The notes below the pieces were generated by a model. The model had not been told where the DNA came from and made no database searches. It was given only the letters and a program-made list of their open reading frames with translations. A stretch of 64,000 nt of DNA from Astrocystis sublimbata. Its lineage: Eukaryota; Ascomycota; Sordariomycetes; Xylariales; Xylariaceae. Below, piece after piece: positions 10,582-21,080 of the stretch (position 1 is the first letter of the stretch; the number at the start of each line of letters is the position of its first letter). The position numbers were made by a program, and so were the translations under genes. The stretch is from assembly GCA_022453515.1 (NCBI GenBank), contig JAJNNY010000015.1, positions 124,001 to 188,000 on the forward strand, given 5' to 3'.

Positions 10582-11391
10582 TCAACATCTGACTGCGACG
10601 GCCGTGTATATCTCGAACTGGTCCGGGAACCCTTTAAACCCTTCGCAGAATTCTGTCCACTTGGAGATTTCGTCATCCTCCGTGTCGTTGTCGATCAGTG
10701 ACCCGAACTGCCACCGGCGTTCGTCATCGTCCCAGACGACCAATGGTTTTGGATCATCTAGCTCAAAAAGCTGAGGTGTACTATCGTCTGCGGTAGGAAT
10801 TTTATCTATCTCAAGCCCGTCCTCAATAATGTAGAGTCTGTCTATATCAACGAACCATCCTAAAAAATCCTCCAGATCAGCCCCGAATAATAGACAATTC
10901 TTTGATAGTGCGATTTGGAGCCCAAACCTAGGCTCATGAACTTTTTCGAGAAAGTCGTCGCCAAAACCTTGATCAACAGCCTCCTGAATACAAGATTTCC
11001 ACATGTATGGAGCGATGTGCATGACGTCAAATGCAGGGTCGAAGGTGCGGAGGAAGCTAGGTTGGCCTTCGTCCAGGCAACAGGAGACTTGCTGGGAGGC
11101 ATGTTTCTGGGCCCATGCGACGGCGATGCCGCAGGCGTCGCGATGCGCAAGGGCCATTGGCACAGACATCTGGGGCTTCGGGAGTAGGTTGGAGTCGAAT
11201 TCCCTAGTCAAATTCATGTCGGGGTTGGTGGGATCAAACTGCGGTTCGGTCGGCTTTATCGAACCCTTGCGCCAACAGCCTAGCTTCCAGGGTGTCAAGG
11301 CTGGTCGCCGCAGTTGGGGTAGAGCCTCATACCATATCTGGTTTCGCAGCTCCGGCGGCAATTTGGAGAATTGAGGAAATGTAGATGCCAT
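10582..11391 (-). CDS. 2EXR-domain protein
   Basis: Single exon, 269 residues from the ATG at 11391 (MASTFPQF). It opens with FPQFSKLPPELRNQIWYEALP, the hallmark of the fungal 2EXR family (an F-box-like N-terminal motif, 'FxxFxxLPxELRxxIW'). The rest is acidic and globular with no membrane segment: WAQKHASQQVSCC in the middle, then DLEDFLGWFVDIDRLYIIEDG, and an acidic stretch (VVWDDDERRW, DNDTEDDE) near residue 215-245. 2EXR proteins are numerous and lineage-expanded in filamentous ascomycetes. Their biochemical role is not established, and the F-box resemblance suggests protein-protein interaction. The upstream CAG/GTGGTTG at the 5' end leaves room for an untranslated-leader intron. Family call is firm, function unknown. 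Confidence 0.8.
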   Translation of the reverse strand: MASTFPQFSKLPPELRNQIWYEALPQLRRPALTPWKLGCWRKGSIKPTEPQFDPTNPDMNLTREFDSNLLPKPQMSVPMALAHRDACGIAVAWAQKHASQQVSCCLDEGQPSFLRTFDPAFDVMHIAPYMWKSCIQEAVDQGFGDDFLEKVHEPRFGLQIALSKNCLLFGADLEDFLGWFVDIDRLYIIEDGLEIDKIPTADDSTPQLFELDDPKPLVVWDDDERRWQFGSLIDNDTEDDEISKWTEFCEGFKGFPDQFEIYTAVAVRC

Positions 11392-13529
11392 GTCGATCAC
11401 AACCACCTGCGTGTGTTAGTGTATGAGCTTACGCTGACGAGTGTAGAGCTTGAATCGGTACCTTCAACTGTTTATCACTCTTGCAGGGTCAAAGGCACTG
11501 CGATATGAAGGCAGAATAGACTGGATCTCTTCTCTTGTAGTGTGTGTGGGGAGTGGGAAAGAGAAGGTGGCTCTGGCCAAGCCAGCCGATGTGGGCTATA
11601 AGGCTAGGTATACCTCTACAGTACGCCTGTACATTCCAGATGGGTGGAGAAAAGATCGGAGTAGAAAGTGGGATGTCTCGGATGTATTGGGATAGGTTGC
11701 CCAAGCCTACCTATATGTACTGTGTGGGCTGAGGTGTCCCTCTAGGCTCTAGTACGTAGAATCTACGGAGTACCTAGGCTACACTGTGCCTTCCTTGCCA
11801 GGCTCCCGAGGTGCTCAGTATGCCGGAGCGCCCACGCTCCCCCGCGACAGACTCAAAATACCCTCAAAATGCCCATGCGAATACCCTTACGTCTAGCCTT
11901 CCACGAGTAGGAGGATCAACGCTAGCCAAACTTTCAATAGGAATCCAGTTTCTAGCCTCGTTATATTACAGCTTCCTGCACCCCCGGGGCAATCCTTCCC
12001 GGAGTAAGAGGTGTTACAACCCTAGTTAGGGCTTCCTAGAGTATCTATCCTCGGAGTATTTGGCTCAAAGTACTCGAGGAACATCTAAATTGATTGAATA
12101 GTGGCATATACTTAACTATACCTAGGTAGAGTAGGTGGCGAGGGTGGTAGTGTGGCGTACGATTTGACAGATTGATAGGCTTTGGGACAGCAGATTGGCA
12201 GACGGTAGGCTTTCGAGACGGCAGACTGGGTAGCCTTTGGGACAGTAGATCATACTCGCATGTGCCAAAATAAAGCGAATAAAGCGAACTGCGGAGGTGA
12301 AGGCATCGTGACACCCGCCTCACCGAGGATACCAGAAAAGGTCGGAGTTGCAAAGATGGGATGCTTGATTAGGTTCTGTTCGTACTGTATGGAGCAGAAT
12401 GTAAAGCTATTATAGTACAAATTAGGCTTTGGATGCACTGTAACGTACCCCACTTTTACTGGTGGCAGTACCTAGTAAATAGCCAGGGGCCAGGGCACCT
12501 GCAGCAATCACGAGCTGCACTGACCGCCCATCTACCAGAGTTCAAATCGAACACGCAGTTCTCTTCCTTAGGAGTACGAGTAACCTACGTAGGTGCAAAA
12601 CGAGGAAATTGATCATTTATCTCTTTAACTGCTGAAATCGCTCCAATACTTCCTTAGTGGCTTGGCAAGAACTGAACGTAAGCAGTGATCTTCAAAATAG
12701 GCGATGCGTCTAGTTAGAACAGCGCATAAAGTTCAGATCTTGAATATTTGGTTATGTGTAAATGCGGTCCTAGTGCATAAATCCACTTTTTGTGTATTGG
12801 AGCGATTTCAGTAGTTAAAGAGATACTGCGACAAGAACAGCCCTCCCACCAAGTTGCACTGGACTGGTCGTTAAGTAGCAGTGAGTGACGTAAATGAGAA
12901 ATTTCGCAATAGCGTTTGACACCGCGTCTTGGAACACGATGCAGGATGGATCGCAAAATTCGTGATTAGACAGTGCCACAACAAAACTCGAGAAGCCGAG
13001 CCGGGAGAAATAAAGGTTGTCAATTTATGCGCTAGCAACAACTCACGTTCTTTCCCCTAGATGGCTCGAACGAAGTGTGAGCTCGAAAGCTAATAAGCTT
13101 GTAATAATACATCAGATGCTGGAAATTGATGCTAGTACGGAATCACTAATGATTACAAGATAAGCACTATTCGATGTGTCTAAGTCTTCCAAGTTGATTA
13201 TGTCAACTTAGCACTAGGTTATACTATAGCCTCGGGTGCTCTTCTTTCATTGTTGGCTGGTGAGCTGCAGCTGGCTAGGCTAGGCAGACGACCACTCCTT
13301 TGGTAGCTATTCTACGGCTAACTCTGGATGTTGGGATTGGTTTGGTTGGAAAAGTCGCTTCTCACTTCTTCATCTTTGTCACCTCTTGTCTACGTACGTA
13401 ATTATAGCTTCATCCCTCCTCACTCTCTGAGACCTTTTCCCCCCTTTGGAAACCTATGCACGCGTAGCGCGCAAGCTCACCCTTCACCTTATTGCTGTTA
13501 TATTTTTCAATTTATCTCATTCTCCAGCC
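11392..13529. other. Intergenic, no gene recognised
   Basis: About 2.1 kb between the 2EXR gene and the first P450. Small frames on both strands have no motifs. Fragments near 12480-12560 look faintly tRNA-like but do not fold. Repeated TACCTAGGTAG-type palindromes and a ring of related GGCAGACGGTAGGC / GGGACAGCAGATTGGCAG units near 12170-12250 are present. Confidence 0.45.
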
Positions 13530-15295
13530 ATGGCATATATAATGGCGATTGAGTCAATCGGGGCATACGTGCTGATTGCGCTTGCCACATTAGTAGGTCT
13601 CATTCGGCTTAGATTGTTAGAATGCCTTTGATGACAATTGAATTTAGGTGGTTCTGCTTTTTATATACCGTCTCCGGCTTCATCCATTGAGAGCTTTTCC
13701 AGGCCCCTTCGCTGCCAAGCTCACGGATGCTTACAATGGATATTTTTCTTTTCGGAAACGTCTTCACCTAACCAGCCTCGAAGACCACTCAGCATATGGA
13801 CCAGTTGTTCGACATGGACCCAACAAGCTTCTCTTCAACTCAGCAACGGCATTACACGGTACGTATCTCGCCAATCCGCGAGTTGCCTGGGCAGCGTGAG
13901 ACTGACAATCTGTTCGCAAGACATCTACGACAATGACAGAATTGTGAAATCGCACATCAACACCGCGCTCATGCAAACGGCGGGTGTCTATAGCTTATTC
14001 ACAATAATCGACAAGGAGCCACACCGAGCCAAGCGAAGAATCGTAGGCTCCGCCATTAATGAACGCGCAATGCGCAATTTCGAACCGACGATGCTAGAAC
14101 AGGTCAATTTATTCGTCAATATCCTCTTCAAGTCGTCTCAAAACTCCGAACCAGTGAACGTTACTGAACTGGTCACACGCCTTGCTTGTGATCTAGTCGC
14201 CCTGCTTTCTCTAGGATTCCCCTTGAAGCTGCAGACCGAAGAGACCAATCGGTTCATGGTCACTGGCATGTTTCGTGCGAACCATCTTGCAAATACCCGC
14301 ATGCAGTGGTTCAGACTGCACCAACTTCGTGTTTTTTCGCTTTTGAATTACTTTACTAATGACATCCGAGAACGTTACAAACGCCTGCTAGAGGTCATGA
14401 TCAAGGCACGCTTAAGCGAGGCGAAAGATGTGAGGGAAGATCTCTTTTCTATCATGACAAGCGCCATGAGCAGAGGGGAAGATGTTCGAATGAGCGATAT
14501 CTGGACCGAGGCAATCTCATTTTTCCCTGCAGGTTTGTCGAAACCAATTTGCTGTCCTGGTGAAGATGGATACTAACGCAAATCATACTCGGTCTAGGCG
14601 CTTTCTCAACCTCGGCCGCTATATCAGCCCTCTTCTTCTACCTCACTCATAACAGGCAATGTTATGATCGGCTTGCTACCGAGATCCGCGAGGCTTTCTC
14701 ACGCGGCTCCGAAATTGGGGGAGGGCCCCAGTTGGCAAACTGCCATTACCTTCGAGCGTGCATCGACGAAGCGTTGCGTATGGCCCCTCCAGTCCCAGGG
14801 ACATTGTGGAGAGAGCTTGCGGAAGACGAGAAGACGAAGCCACTCATCATCGACGGCCACGTGGTGCCCCCAGGGACGCAGGTCGGAGTCAACATCTTTG
14901 CCCTCCATCATAATGCAGATATTTTCACGGATCCCTATGAATTCAAGCCGGAAAGGTGGCTTCCGGATGAGTCGGCAGAGGAACAAAGGACTTTGATGCG
15001 CCAAGCTTTCGCACCTTTCTCTGTGGGATATCGCTCGTGCGCAGGGAAGCCAATGGCGTATTTAGAGGCTAGTCTGGTCATCGCAAAGACCCTCTGGTAC
15101 TTTGATTTCCAGCTCGCGCCCGGGAAACTGGGAGAGGTTGGTGGCGGTACTCCCGGTCGCACGGACGGGCGGGGGCGCCGGGGTGAGTATCAGCTATACG
15201 ACGTTATCGCAGGCCAACACGACGGTCCTTACTTGGTTTTCACACCCCGGGCAGGCGTTTGTGACGATTTGCAAGTCGCAGTCAGTATTGATTAA
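13530..15295 (+). CDS. Cytochrome P450 monooxygenase
   Basis: Four exons (13530-13592, 13648-13858, 13921-14532, 14598-15295), 527 residues, every junction in phase. The third intron has a perfect TACTAAC branch site. The N-terminal helix (IESIGAYVLIALATLVVLLF) anchors it to the ER, followed by the proline-rich hinge HPLRAFPGPF. The K-helix ExxR is EALR (in ACIDEALRMAPPVPG), the PERW-like motif is FKPERWLP, and the heme loop is FAPFSVGYRSCAGKP with the cysteine ligand. The I-helix reads AGAFSTS, so the usual acidic residue before Thr is missing, a variation worth noting. Fungal P450s of this group hydroxylate or epoxidise hydrophobic acids and secondary metabolites. The adjacent CoA-enzyme genes suggest its substrate or product is an acid later activated to a CoA thioester (inference). 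It is convergent with the acyl-CoA synthetase 180 bp away. Confidence 0.9.
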
Positions 15296-15477
15296 CTACA
15301 TATTCACATGTCATATATATCGGGCTACGCGAGATGGAAATCTTTTGCCATTGCAATATGAAGTCATCTCTACTACTATTGTGTTTCACCGCTTGCTGCA
15401 GCCCATAGTATGAAATGTCCCCCTTCAATGTCTTGGGCTCATTGCTTCTAATAGCAACAGCATGCCGACAACAGATA

Positions 15478-17232
15478 CTAAAGCTTCGGGCGCTCCGGTT
15501 GCAGTTTGAGTATCCTCGGCGCCAGCTTCCTCAGATCCGGTTTTCTTAACTTGCCACTACCTGTTTTCGGCCACTCCTTGAACTTTGGATGCGATCCGAG
15601 CCAGACAACGTACTTCGGGGCTTTGAAGTGCGCGAGGGCCTGACGCACCCATTCCCGAATATCATTGTCGCTGGGCGCCACGGCGATCGCATTTGGAGCT
15701 CTCTCAACGAACGCGCATATCTGCTCTCCGTACTTCTCATCCGGCACGCCAATGACGGCAGACTGGGCGATTGCCGGGTGAGCTACAAGGCGTTCCTCGA
15801 TCTCGAGCGGTGAGATGTTCTCGCCTCCCCGGATGATCATGTCCTTGGTCCGGCCGGTGATGACAAAGTACCCGTCGTTGTCCACGTGGCCTTCGTCGCC
15901 TGTGAAGAACCACTCGAGCCCGTCCTCGGGTGATATGCGGTGCGCCTCGGCCGTCTTTTGAGGATTGGCATAGTACTCCTGTTGGATGCCGAATCCACGC
16001 AGAGTGATCTCGCCCTTTTGGCCACGTCGTATACTCCGTCCTGTCGTAGGGTCCACGATACGCGCCGAATAGCCCGGAAATAGGGACCCTGATGTGACGG
16101 TTCTTTGATACATGTTGTCCGTGTCGCGTGTCATTGTACATATCGACGAAGACTCGGTCAGGCCCCAATTGGTATGTGTCTGAGTAATCCCGAAAGCTGC
16201 CCACACCTGTCGCGCCAACACTTCAGGTACAGCTGATCCAGCCAGGATAGCGAAACGCAGCGAACTATAGTCATATTTCTTGAAATTCGGATGCGACATC
16301 TCTCCCACAAACATGGTGGTGACTCCATAGAGGCCTGTGCATTTGTACTTCGGAATGCATGCTAATGTGGCCTCCATATTGAACTTGTAGTCAGGCAGTA
16401 TGATTGATGCTCCGTGAACGGCGACAGTCGCTAGACCAATGATGAGACCGAAGCTATGAAACAGGGGAACGGGAAGACATATTCTATCCGATGGCTTTAA
16501 ATACATCGTATCGCCTATGAAACGCCCAGTGTTGAATATGCCGAAATGTGTCAGGGCGGAAGCCTTTGGCATGCCAGTTGAGCCGCTTGTGAATTGGAGA
16601 TTCATGATGTCCCTAGACGTGCTTTTCTTCTCGAGTGCAATTAAATCTAGCTCATGACTTCGGCCATTCTCCATCACGTCTTCATAACGTAGGTGGTGAT
16701 CTCCTCGTAGTTGATCGCCATTTGGTATTATTATGTGGCGAATACTCGGTATGCCTTGTTTCAGACGGGGCAGCCATTTTGTGTAATCAGTTTTGTCGAA
16801 TGATGAGACCATGAATAGAACAGACGCACCACATGACGATAGAGCCGAGTGCAACTCCTGCTCCGTATATGAATAGTTGACAAGGGCAATGGGCGCCCCA
16901 AGTTTCGTGCAAGCAAAGAACACCTCAACGTATTCGATGTCGTTGCCCATGAGAATGGCCACTCGGTCTCCCTTCTTCACACCGAGATATGCGAGACCTT
17001 TAGCTAGCTGATCACTTCTGTTGTTGGCTTGCGCGTATGTGAGAGACTTGTTTTGATGATCTGAAGCAACCAACAAAGAATAAGGCCGCTGTTTCGCCTG
17101 CTCGCGCAGTAGACAGCCGAACGTCTTGTCGATTGGCCGTGGATGAGCTGGACCATGCACGATAGACAAGCCCAGCCCGCTGGAACGAGCCATGGCGACT
17201 CGACCGTCTCTATCAGTGTCTCTATTCGCCAT
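15478..17232 (-). CDS. Peroxisomal acyl-CoA synthetase (ANL family)
   Basis: Single-exon protein of 584 residues. Adenylate-forming enzyme motifs appear in order: TSGSTGMPKA (phosphate loop, about residue 214), YGVTTMFVGE, NWGLTESSS (A5), WFFTGDEG (A7), GRTKDMIIRGGENISP (A8 hinge) and KTGSGKLRK with the catalytic Lys (A10). Such enzymes form an acyl-AMP from a carboxylic acid and ATP, then the CoA thioester. The overall pattern is that of medium-chain/aryl acyl-CoA synthetases (ACSF2-like), so fatty, cinnamic or benzoic-type acids are all possible. The C-terminus ERPKL gives the PTS1 tripeptide PKL, placing it in the peroxisome. It is transcribed divergently from the HSD10-type dehydrogenase, whose product also carries a PTS1. 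This is probably the entry step of the pathway. Confidence 0.92.
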   Translation of the reverse strand: MANRDTDRDGRVAMARSSGLGLSIVHGPAHPRPIDKTFGCLLREQAKQRPYSLLVASDHQNKSLTYAQANNRSDQLAKGLAYLGVKKGDRVAILMGNDIEYVEVFFACTKLGAPIALVNYSYTEQELHSALSSCGASVLFMVSSFDKTDYTKWLPRLKQGIPSIRHIIIPNGDQLRGDHHLRYEDVMENGRSHELDLIALEKKSTSRDIMNLQFTSGSTGMPKASALTHFGIFNTGRFIGDTMYLKPSDRICLPVPLFHSFGLIIGLATVAVHGASIILPDYKFNMEATLACIPKYKCTGLYGVTTMFVGEMSHPNFKKYDYSSLRFAILAGSAVPEVLARQVWAAFGITQTHTNWGLTESSSICTMTRDTDNMYQRTVTSGSLFPGYSARIVDPTTGRSIRRGQKGEITLRGFGIQQEYYANPQKTAEAHRISPEDGLEWFFTGDEGHVDNDGYFVITGRTKDMIIRGGENISPLEIEERLVAHPAIAQSAVIGVPDEKYGEQICAFVERAPNAIAVAPSDNDIREWVRQALAHFKAPKYVVWLGSHPKFKEWPKTGSGKLRKPDLRKLAPRILKLQPERPKL

Positions 17233-17648
17233 GAGGATTGAATGTGTGCTGAGCTGTGAGCACGATGATGCGTGAGGCGAAGGTTAGGCAATCAGAATGT
17301 CTCCGAAGCACCAGCTTTCGCGGGTGTCGTTGATGGAAAGCGCAAACATCAATCTGCTTGCAAGCACATGCGGTCTTAGAAAACGTGATATCTCACTAAT
17401 TATTATCCGACAACAACGTGTCGAGTGACTGGCTGCAATTTCGCATTGCCCACTTACCCTAAACTGACACTGGTAAATTCCAGACCCGATACGCGAGTCG
17501 CGAGCTGTGAGCACCCGACAAGGTCCCTCGCTTAATTCTTTGCATATGTAAAGCAACATTCTGGGATGATTGGATGTGAAATGATGTGTGTAAGGATAAT
17601 GTTTCCCGTAAGTCGCAGGCATTCTTGGCCGTGCGTCCGACAAGCAGA
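17233..17648. promoter_or_regulatory. Shared divergent promoter region
   Basis: A 416-bp spacer separates the start codons of the acyl-CoA synthetase (-) and the dehydrogenase (+), so both promoters must be here. I could not identify a specific CGG-N-CCG operator with confidence. Co-regulation is an inference from geometry. Confidence 0.5.
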
Positions 17649-18549
17649 ATGCAGATACAAAACAACATTGTGGTTATCACAGGAGGGTAAACGAATCCCC
17701 ATACCAAAAACACATAAGATGCCATCTAACGACTGACTACAGGCTTTCCGGCCTGGGTGCAGCGACGGCCAATCTCCTTCATGAAGCTGGCGCTTACGTC
17801 GCCATTATTGATCTGGGAGAACCTCAAGACAATGACAGTGCCGTGCTGCCAAGAGCCAAGTACTTCAAAGCAGATATCACAAATTCCAACGCGGTCGAAT
17901 GGGCAGTCAAAGATATCGTTGCTTGGAGCGGGAATCTGAGGTGTATTATTGTTGCGACCGTCTGTTGTGCTGGTTTCTTAGGACCAGCTAAGGTAAGTAG
18001 CTCCCAAACCGTGGATCTCGATAGCCAGACACCAGAATCAAGCTAATGCGATACAAGATCTTGAGTAGAAATGGACAGCCAATCCAATTAGAGACATTCA
18101 AAAGAGTGGTCGATGTCAGTCTCACTGGCACCGTAGACGTCGTCAGACAGCTGCTGCCCGCCATGGCCGCTCAGACCCCCGACGAGGACGGCGCTCGCGG
18201 CGTTATTATCACGGTCTCGTCAGCGGCCGCATTTGATGGCCAGGAGGGCCAAGTTGCTTATAGTGCAGCAAAGGGTGCTATAGCTTCAATGACACTTCCC
18301 ATGGCGCGAGATTTAGCGACATACGGTATTCGAGTGGTGTGCATAGCGCCAGGGCTTTTTGTGACAGGCATGACTGCCACTATGCCTCAGAAGGCGAAGC
18401 TGAGTTTGACAAAGACTTTGGAGTTTCCCAGTAGGCCGGGCAAACCGTATGAATTTGCGAAGCTCGTGAAGCATGTTATTGGAAATCACATGTTGAACGG
18501 GACCGTACTTCGGCTTGATGGTGGTGCTAGAATGCCAAGTCGACTCTAA
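17649..18549 (+). CDS. HSD10-type 3-hydroxyacyl-CoA dehydrogenase (SDR), PTS1
   Basis: Three exons (17649-17686, 17743-17992, 18058-18549), 259 residues. The first intron splits the NAD(H) loop, giving TGGLSGLGAAT after splicing (TGxxxGxG). The catalytic Ser is in ITVSSAAAFDG and the YxxxK pair is YSAAK. The run MTLPMARDLATYGIRV, CIAPGLF, FPSR and LNGTVLRLDGG matches type-2 3-hydroxyacyl-CoA dehydrogenases (HSD17B10 family) closely. It oxidises 3-hydroxyacyl-CoA to 3-ketoacyl-CoA with NAD. The usual NNAG/NCAG motif reads CCAG, a minor oddity. The C-terminus MPSRL ends in SRL, a PTS1 signal, unlike the mitochondrial animal enzyme. It lies between the divergent CoA synthetase and the thiolase, the enzymes expected before and after it in beta-oxidative shortening. 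Confidence 0.9.
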
Positions 18550-19267
18550 GGGGGGAGTTGTGTCGGACACGATGAACGAAGGGCTTTCAATACGCAGAAA
18601 AACAGTACTATTGATTAACTTTTGATTGCAGTCTTGATACAATTGACACCTGTACCTATCGACTTTATCATTTTGAATCTGTAATCGCTGGCCCTTATAT
18701 GTCGCCTATCTGATATCACGTAGGTATGGCCATCTGCGGTCTCATGTCTACAAACCAACTGGTTATGGGAATCAGCCAATTCACTAATGCAGAATAAGGG
18801 CCCATCGGCTTTTGTCCATAGTGCAAGTATCAGAAGCTGGCAACAGGACTAACACATTTCCTTTTCGCGATGGCTCATCACCTCTGCCGTCGTCTGATCC
18901 TGGTCGCGTATCGGGTCGCGTGTCGGATCTCGCATCCCAGTCCTCGCATCCCGCATGTCGCATGTCGCATCTCACATCTCGCGTGACAAAGCCCAATCGC
19001 CTTGAACCGTTTTCACTAGCACGTAGGTTTGGTCCGTCCAATGACCCTAGATACCAATGTGGCGTTCTTTGCAATGCATTGACAGAGATTTGACCAAGCT
19101 CGGTAACATATTGTACGACGCGTTGCGCGTACAGACCCCACCATCCTGTCGGTGTAGTCTACTCAAATTGACAATAAATCTTCTCAATTTTTTGGGAAAC
19201 ATTCAATTGCAAACTTGAAGTGTTAGAAAACGAAATATCCAAACTATCGCCCCTTGCAGTCGTCCAC
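18550..19267. other. Spacer with CGCATCTCG-type repeats
   Basis: A 718-bp gap between the dehydrogenase and thiolase genes. Around 18895-18985 there are imperfect tandem copies of units such as TCGCATCCCG, TCGCATGTCG, TCGCATCTCA and TCGCGTG, all pyrimidine-CGCAT rich. They could be a slippage array or clustered regulatory sites. No gene is supported here. Confidence 0.5.
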
Positions 19268-20866
19268 ATGTCTGGCAAGACCTATGTCGTGGGTGTGGGC
19301 ATGACCCCTTTCAATTCACCCAAAAAATCAGCAAGCCTAGCTACCAATCCAGATTCTGATTACCTTGACCTGGCTGTTGAAGCTGGTGTCAAAGCACTAC
19401 TTGATGCCGGCATCACATACGACGACGTAGATCAAGGGATTGGCTGCTATGTCTTCGGTGACTCGACCTGTGCGCAACGCGTCTTCTATGCTCTGGGCAT
19501 GACAGGCATTCCGATCTTCAATGTGAACAACTACTGTGCATCTGGTAGCACCGGTTTGTGGCTGGCCAACCAAGCTATTGCATCTGGCAATGCGGGATGC
19601 GTGCTGGTTATTGGATTTGACAAGATGTATCCGGGCCCTCTTCCTCAGATCTTCAAAGATCGAACGAACCCCCTGTCTCGAATCCTCGATCTTTCCAAAA
19701 CCCAAACGTCGGAAGCCGAAAGCAACAAGCCTTCTCCGGGTTGGACGCCGCAGCTATATGCCAACGCCCAAACGGAGTATCTGCAGAAGTATGGTCCCTC
19801 AGGGGCGGACAAGAAAGACTTCGCGCAGATCACCGCTGTCAATCGTGCGCATGGGACAAGAAATCCCTACTCGCAGCTGTCCAAAGCCGTCACAGCCGAA
19901 GATGTGCTTTCGAGTCCGACCGTCTCTGGCGACATAACAAGATTACAGTGCTGTCCCTCATCAGTATGTGTATTCCCAGCTCCCATGTAGTAATACAGAA
20001 ATGCTCACTGGACCAAGACAGGCGCAGCGGCAGCAGTGTTGGTGTCAGAATCATTCTTAGCCTCGCACCCCTATCTCAAGTCTTCGGCTATCGAGATTGC
20101 AGGCCAAGCATTAGCCACCGACTCCCCAAAGTTATTCGAGCACAAGAGTGCCATTGAACTGATAGGATCCGATATGACCAGACAAGCAGCTGCAAAAGTC
20201 TATTCGCAAGCATCAATCAAGCCCCAAGACGTGAGCATCGTCGAGTTGCATGATTGCTTCACTACAAATGAGATGTGCGCACTGGAGGGGCTTGGTCTCT
20301 CCGAGGAGGGGCAAGCTTGGCACTTAGTTCGAAGCGGTGGCATCACATACGGGCCTAATAGAGGTCTCGGTTTAGATGGGAAAGGGTTTATTGTCAATCC
20401 GAGCGGCGGACTGATCTCTAAAGGCCACCGGTTAGGAGCTACGGGGCTGGCACAGTGTGCTGAGCTAGGTGAGTCCCATGAAGCTTGCAATGATAACCGG
20501 CATTCAATATTCTGAGTCACTAACATGGGTGTGAATCCAGTTTGGCATCTTCGCGGTTGGGCAAGAAACCGAGGTGTCCCTGGGACAAAATACTGCCTGC
20601 AGCATAATATGGGGTTAGGAGGGGCAACTGTCGTGACGCTATATAGGCGTGCCGATGGGAAATTGGCGCCGCGGATCGAGGAGACGAGGGCCGAGACAGA
20701 TGGGCGAAGCAGACTGGGCTATAATCCCGCCGAGGAGGCTCGGTCAATAAGCAAGGAGGACTGGCTGAGTGTAAGATCTGGGCCCGGAAGCTCATCTGAT
20801 TGGGCTATCGCTCAGTTGCCCTGGAACATCGATGCGAAAGCATATACTACTAGGGCCAAGCTGTAG
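19268..20866 (+). CDS. SCPx-type thiolase, peroxisomal
   Basis: Three exons (19268-19963, 20018-20468, 20541-20866), 490 residues starting [15 protein letters not shown]. Thiolase landmarks: nucleophilic Cys in [14 protein letters not shown] (about residue 94), [10 protein letters not shown], and the active-site loop [20 protein letters not shown]. The family normally has GHP in that loop, here GHR. The lack of a fused SCP2 domain and the VGVGMTPF start match the SCP-x/lipid-transfer thiolase subfamily, which cleaves branched or bulky 3-ketoacyl-CoA. The C-terminus is TTRAKL, so AKL is a PTS1 signal. With the CoA synthetase and HSD10-type dehydrogenase it supplies three of the steps for CoA-dependent chain shortening. 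An enoyl-CoA hydratase and a CoA oxidase/dehydrogenase are not in this window. Start chosen at the internal ATG because residues upstream are not family-like. Confidence 0.9.
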
Positions 20867-21080
20867 ATCATAAATCCTTCAATCACTTGTCACACAATGT
20901 TCAATGCTACGTGATCATGAGTGCCATCACAAAGAGAGATGCGGAGAACCAGGGAACTTGTGCACATTATCCCCGCACGCATAGGCCTTTGTACCTACCC
21001 TATTCGTGAAACAGACTCAAACGGTTTTATTCTCCATCGTCTGCAAATTTCAATCCATTACCAAAAGTCGTGCTGCGAAG

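Noticed and set aside
12480..12560. tRNA-like fragment (hairpin GCAGC ... GCTGC with a TTCAAATC loop nearby)
   Set aside because: Acceptor and T-stem do not pair on either strand, so no cloverleaf forms.
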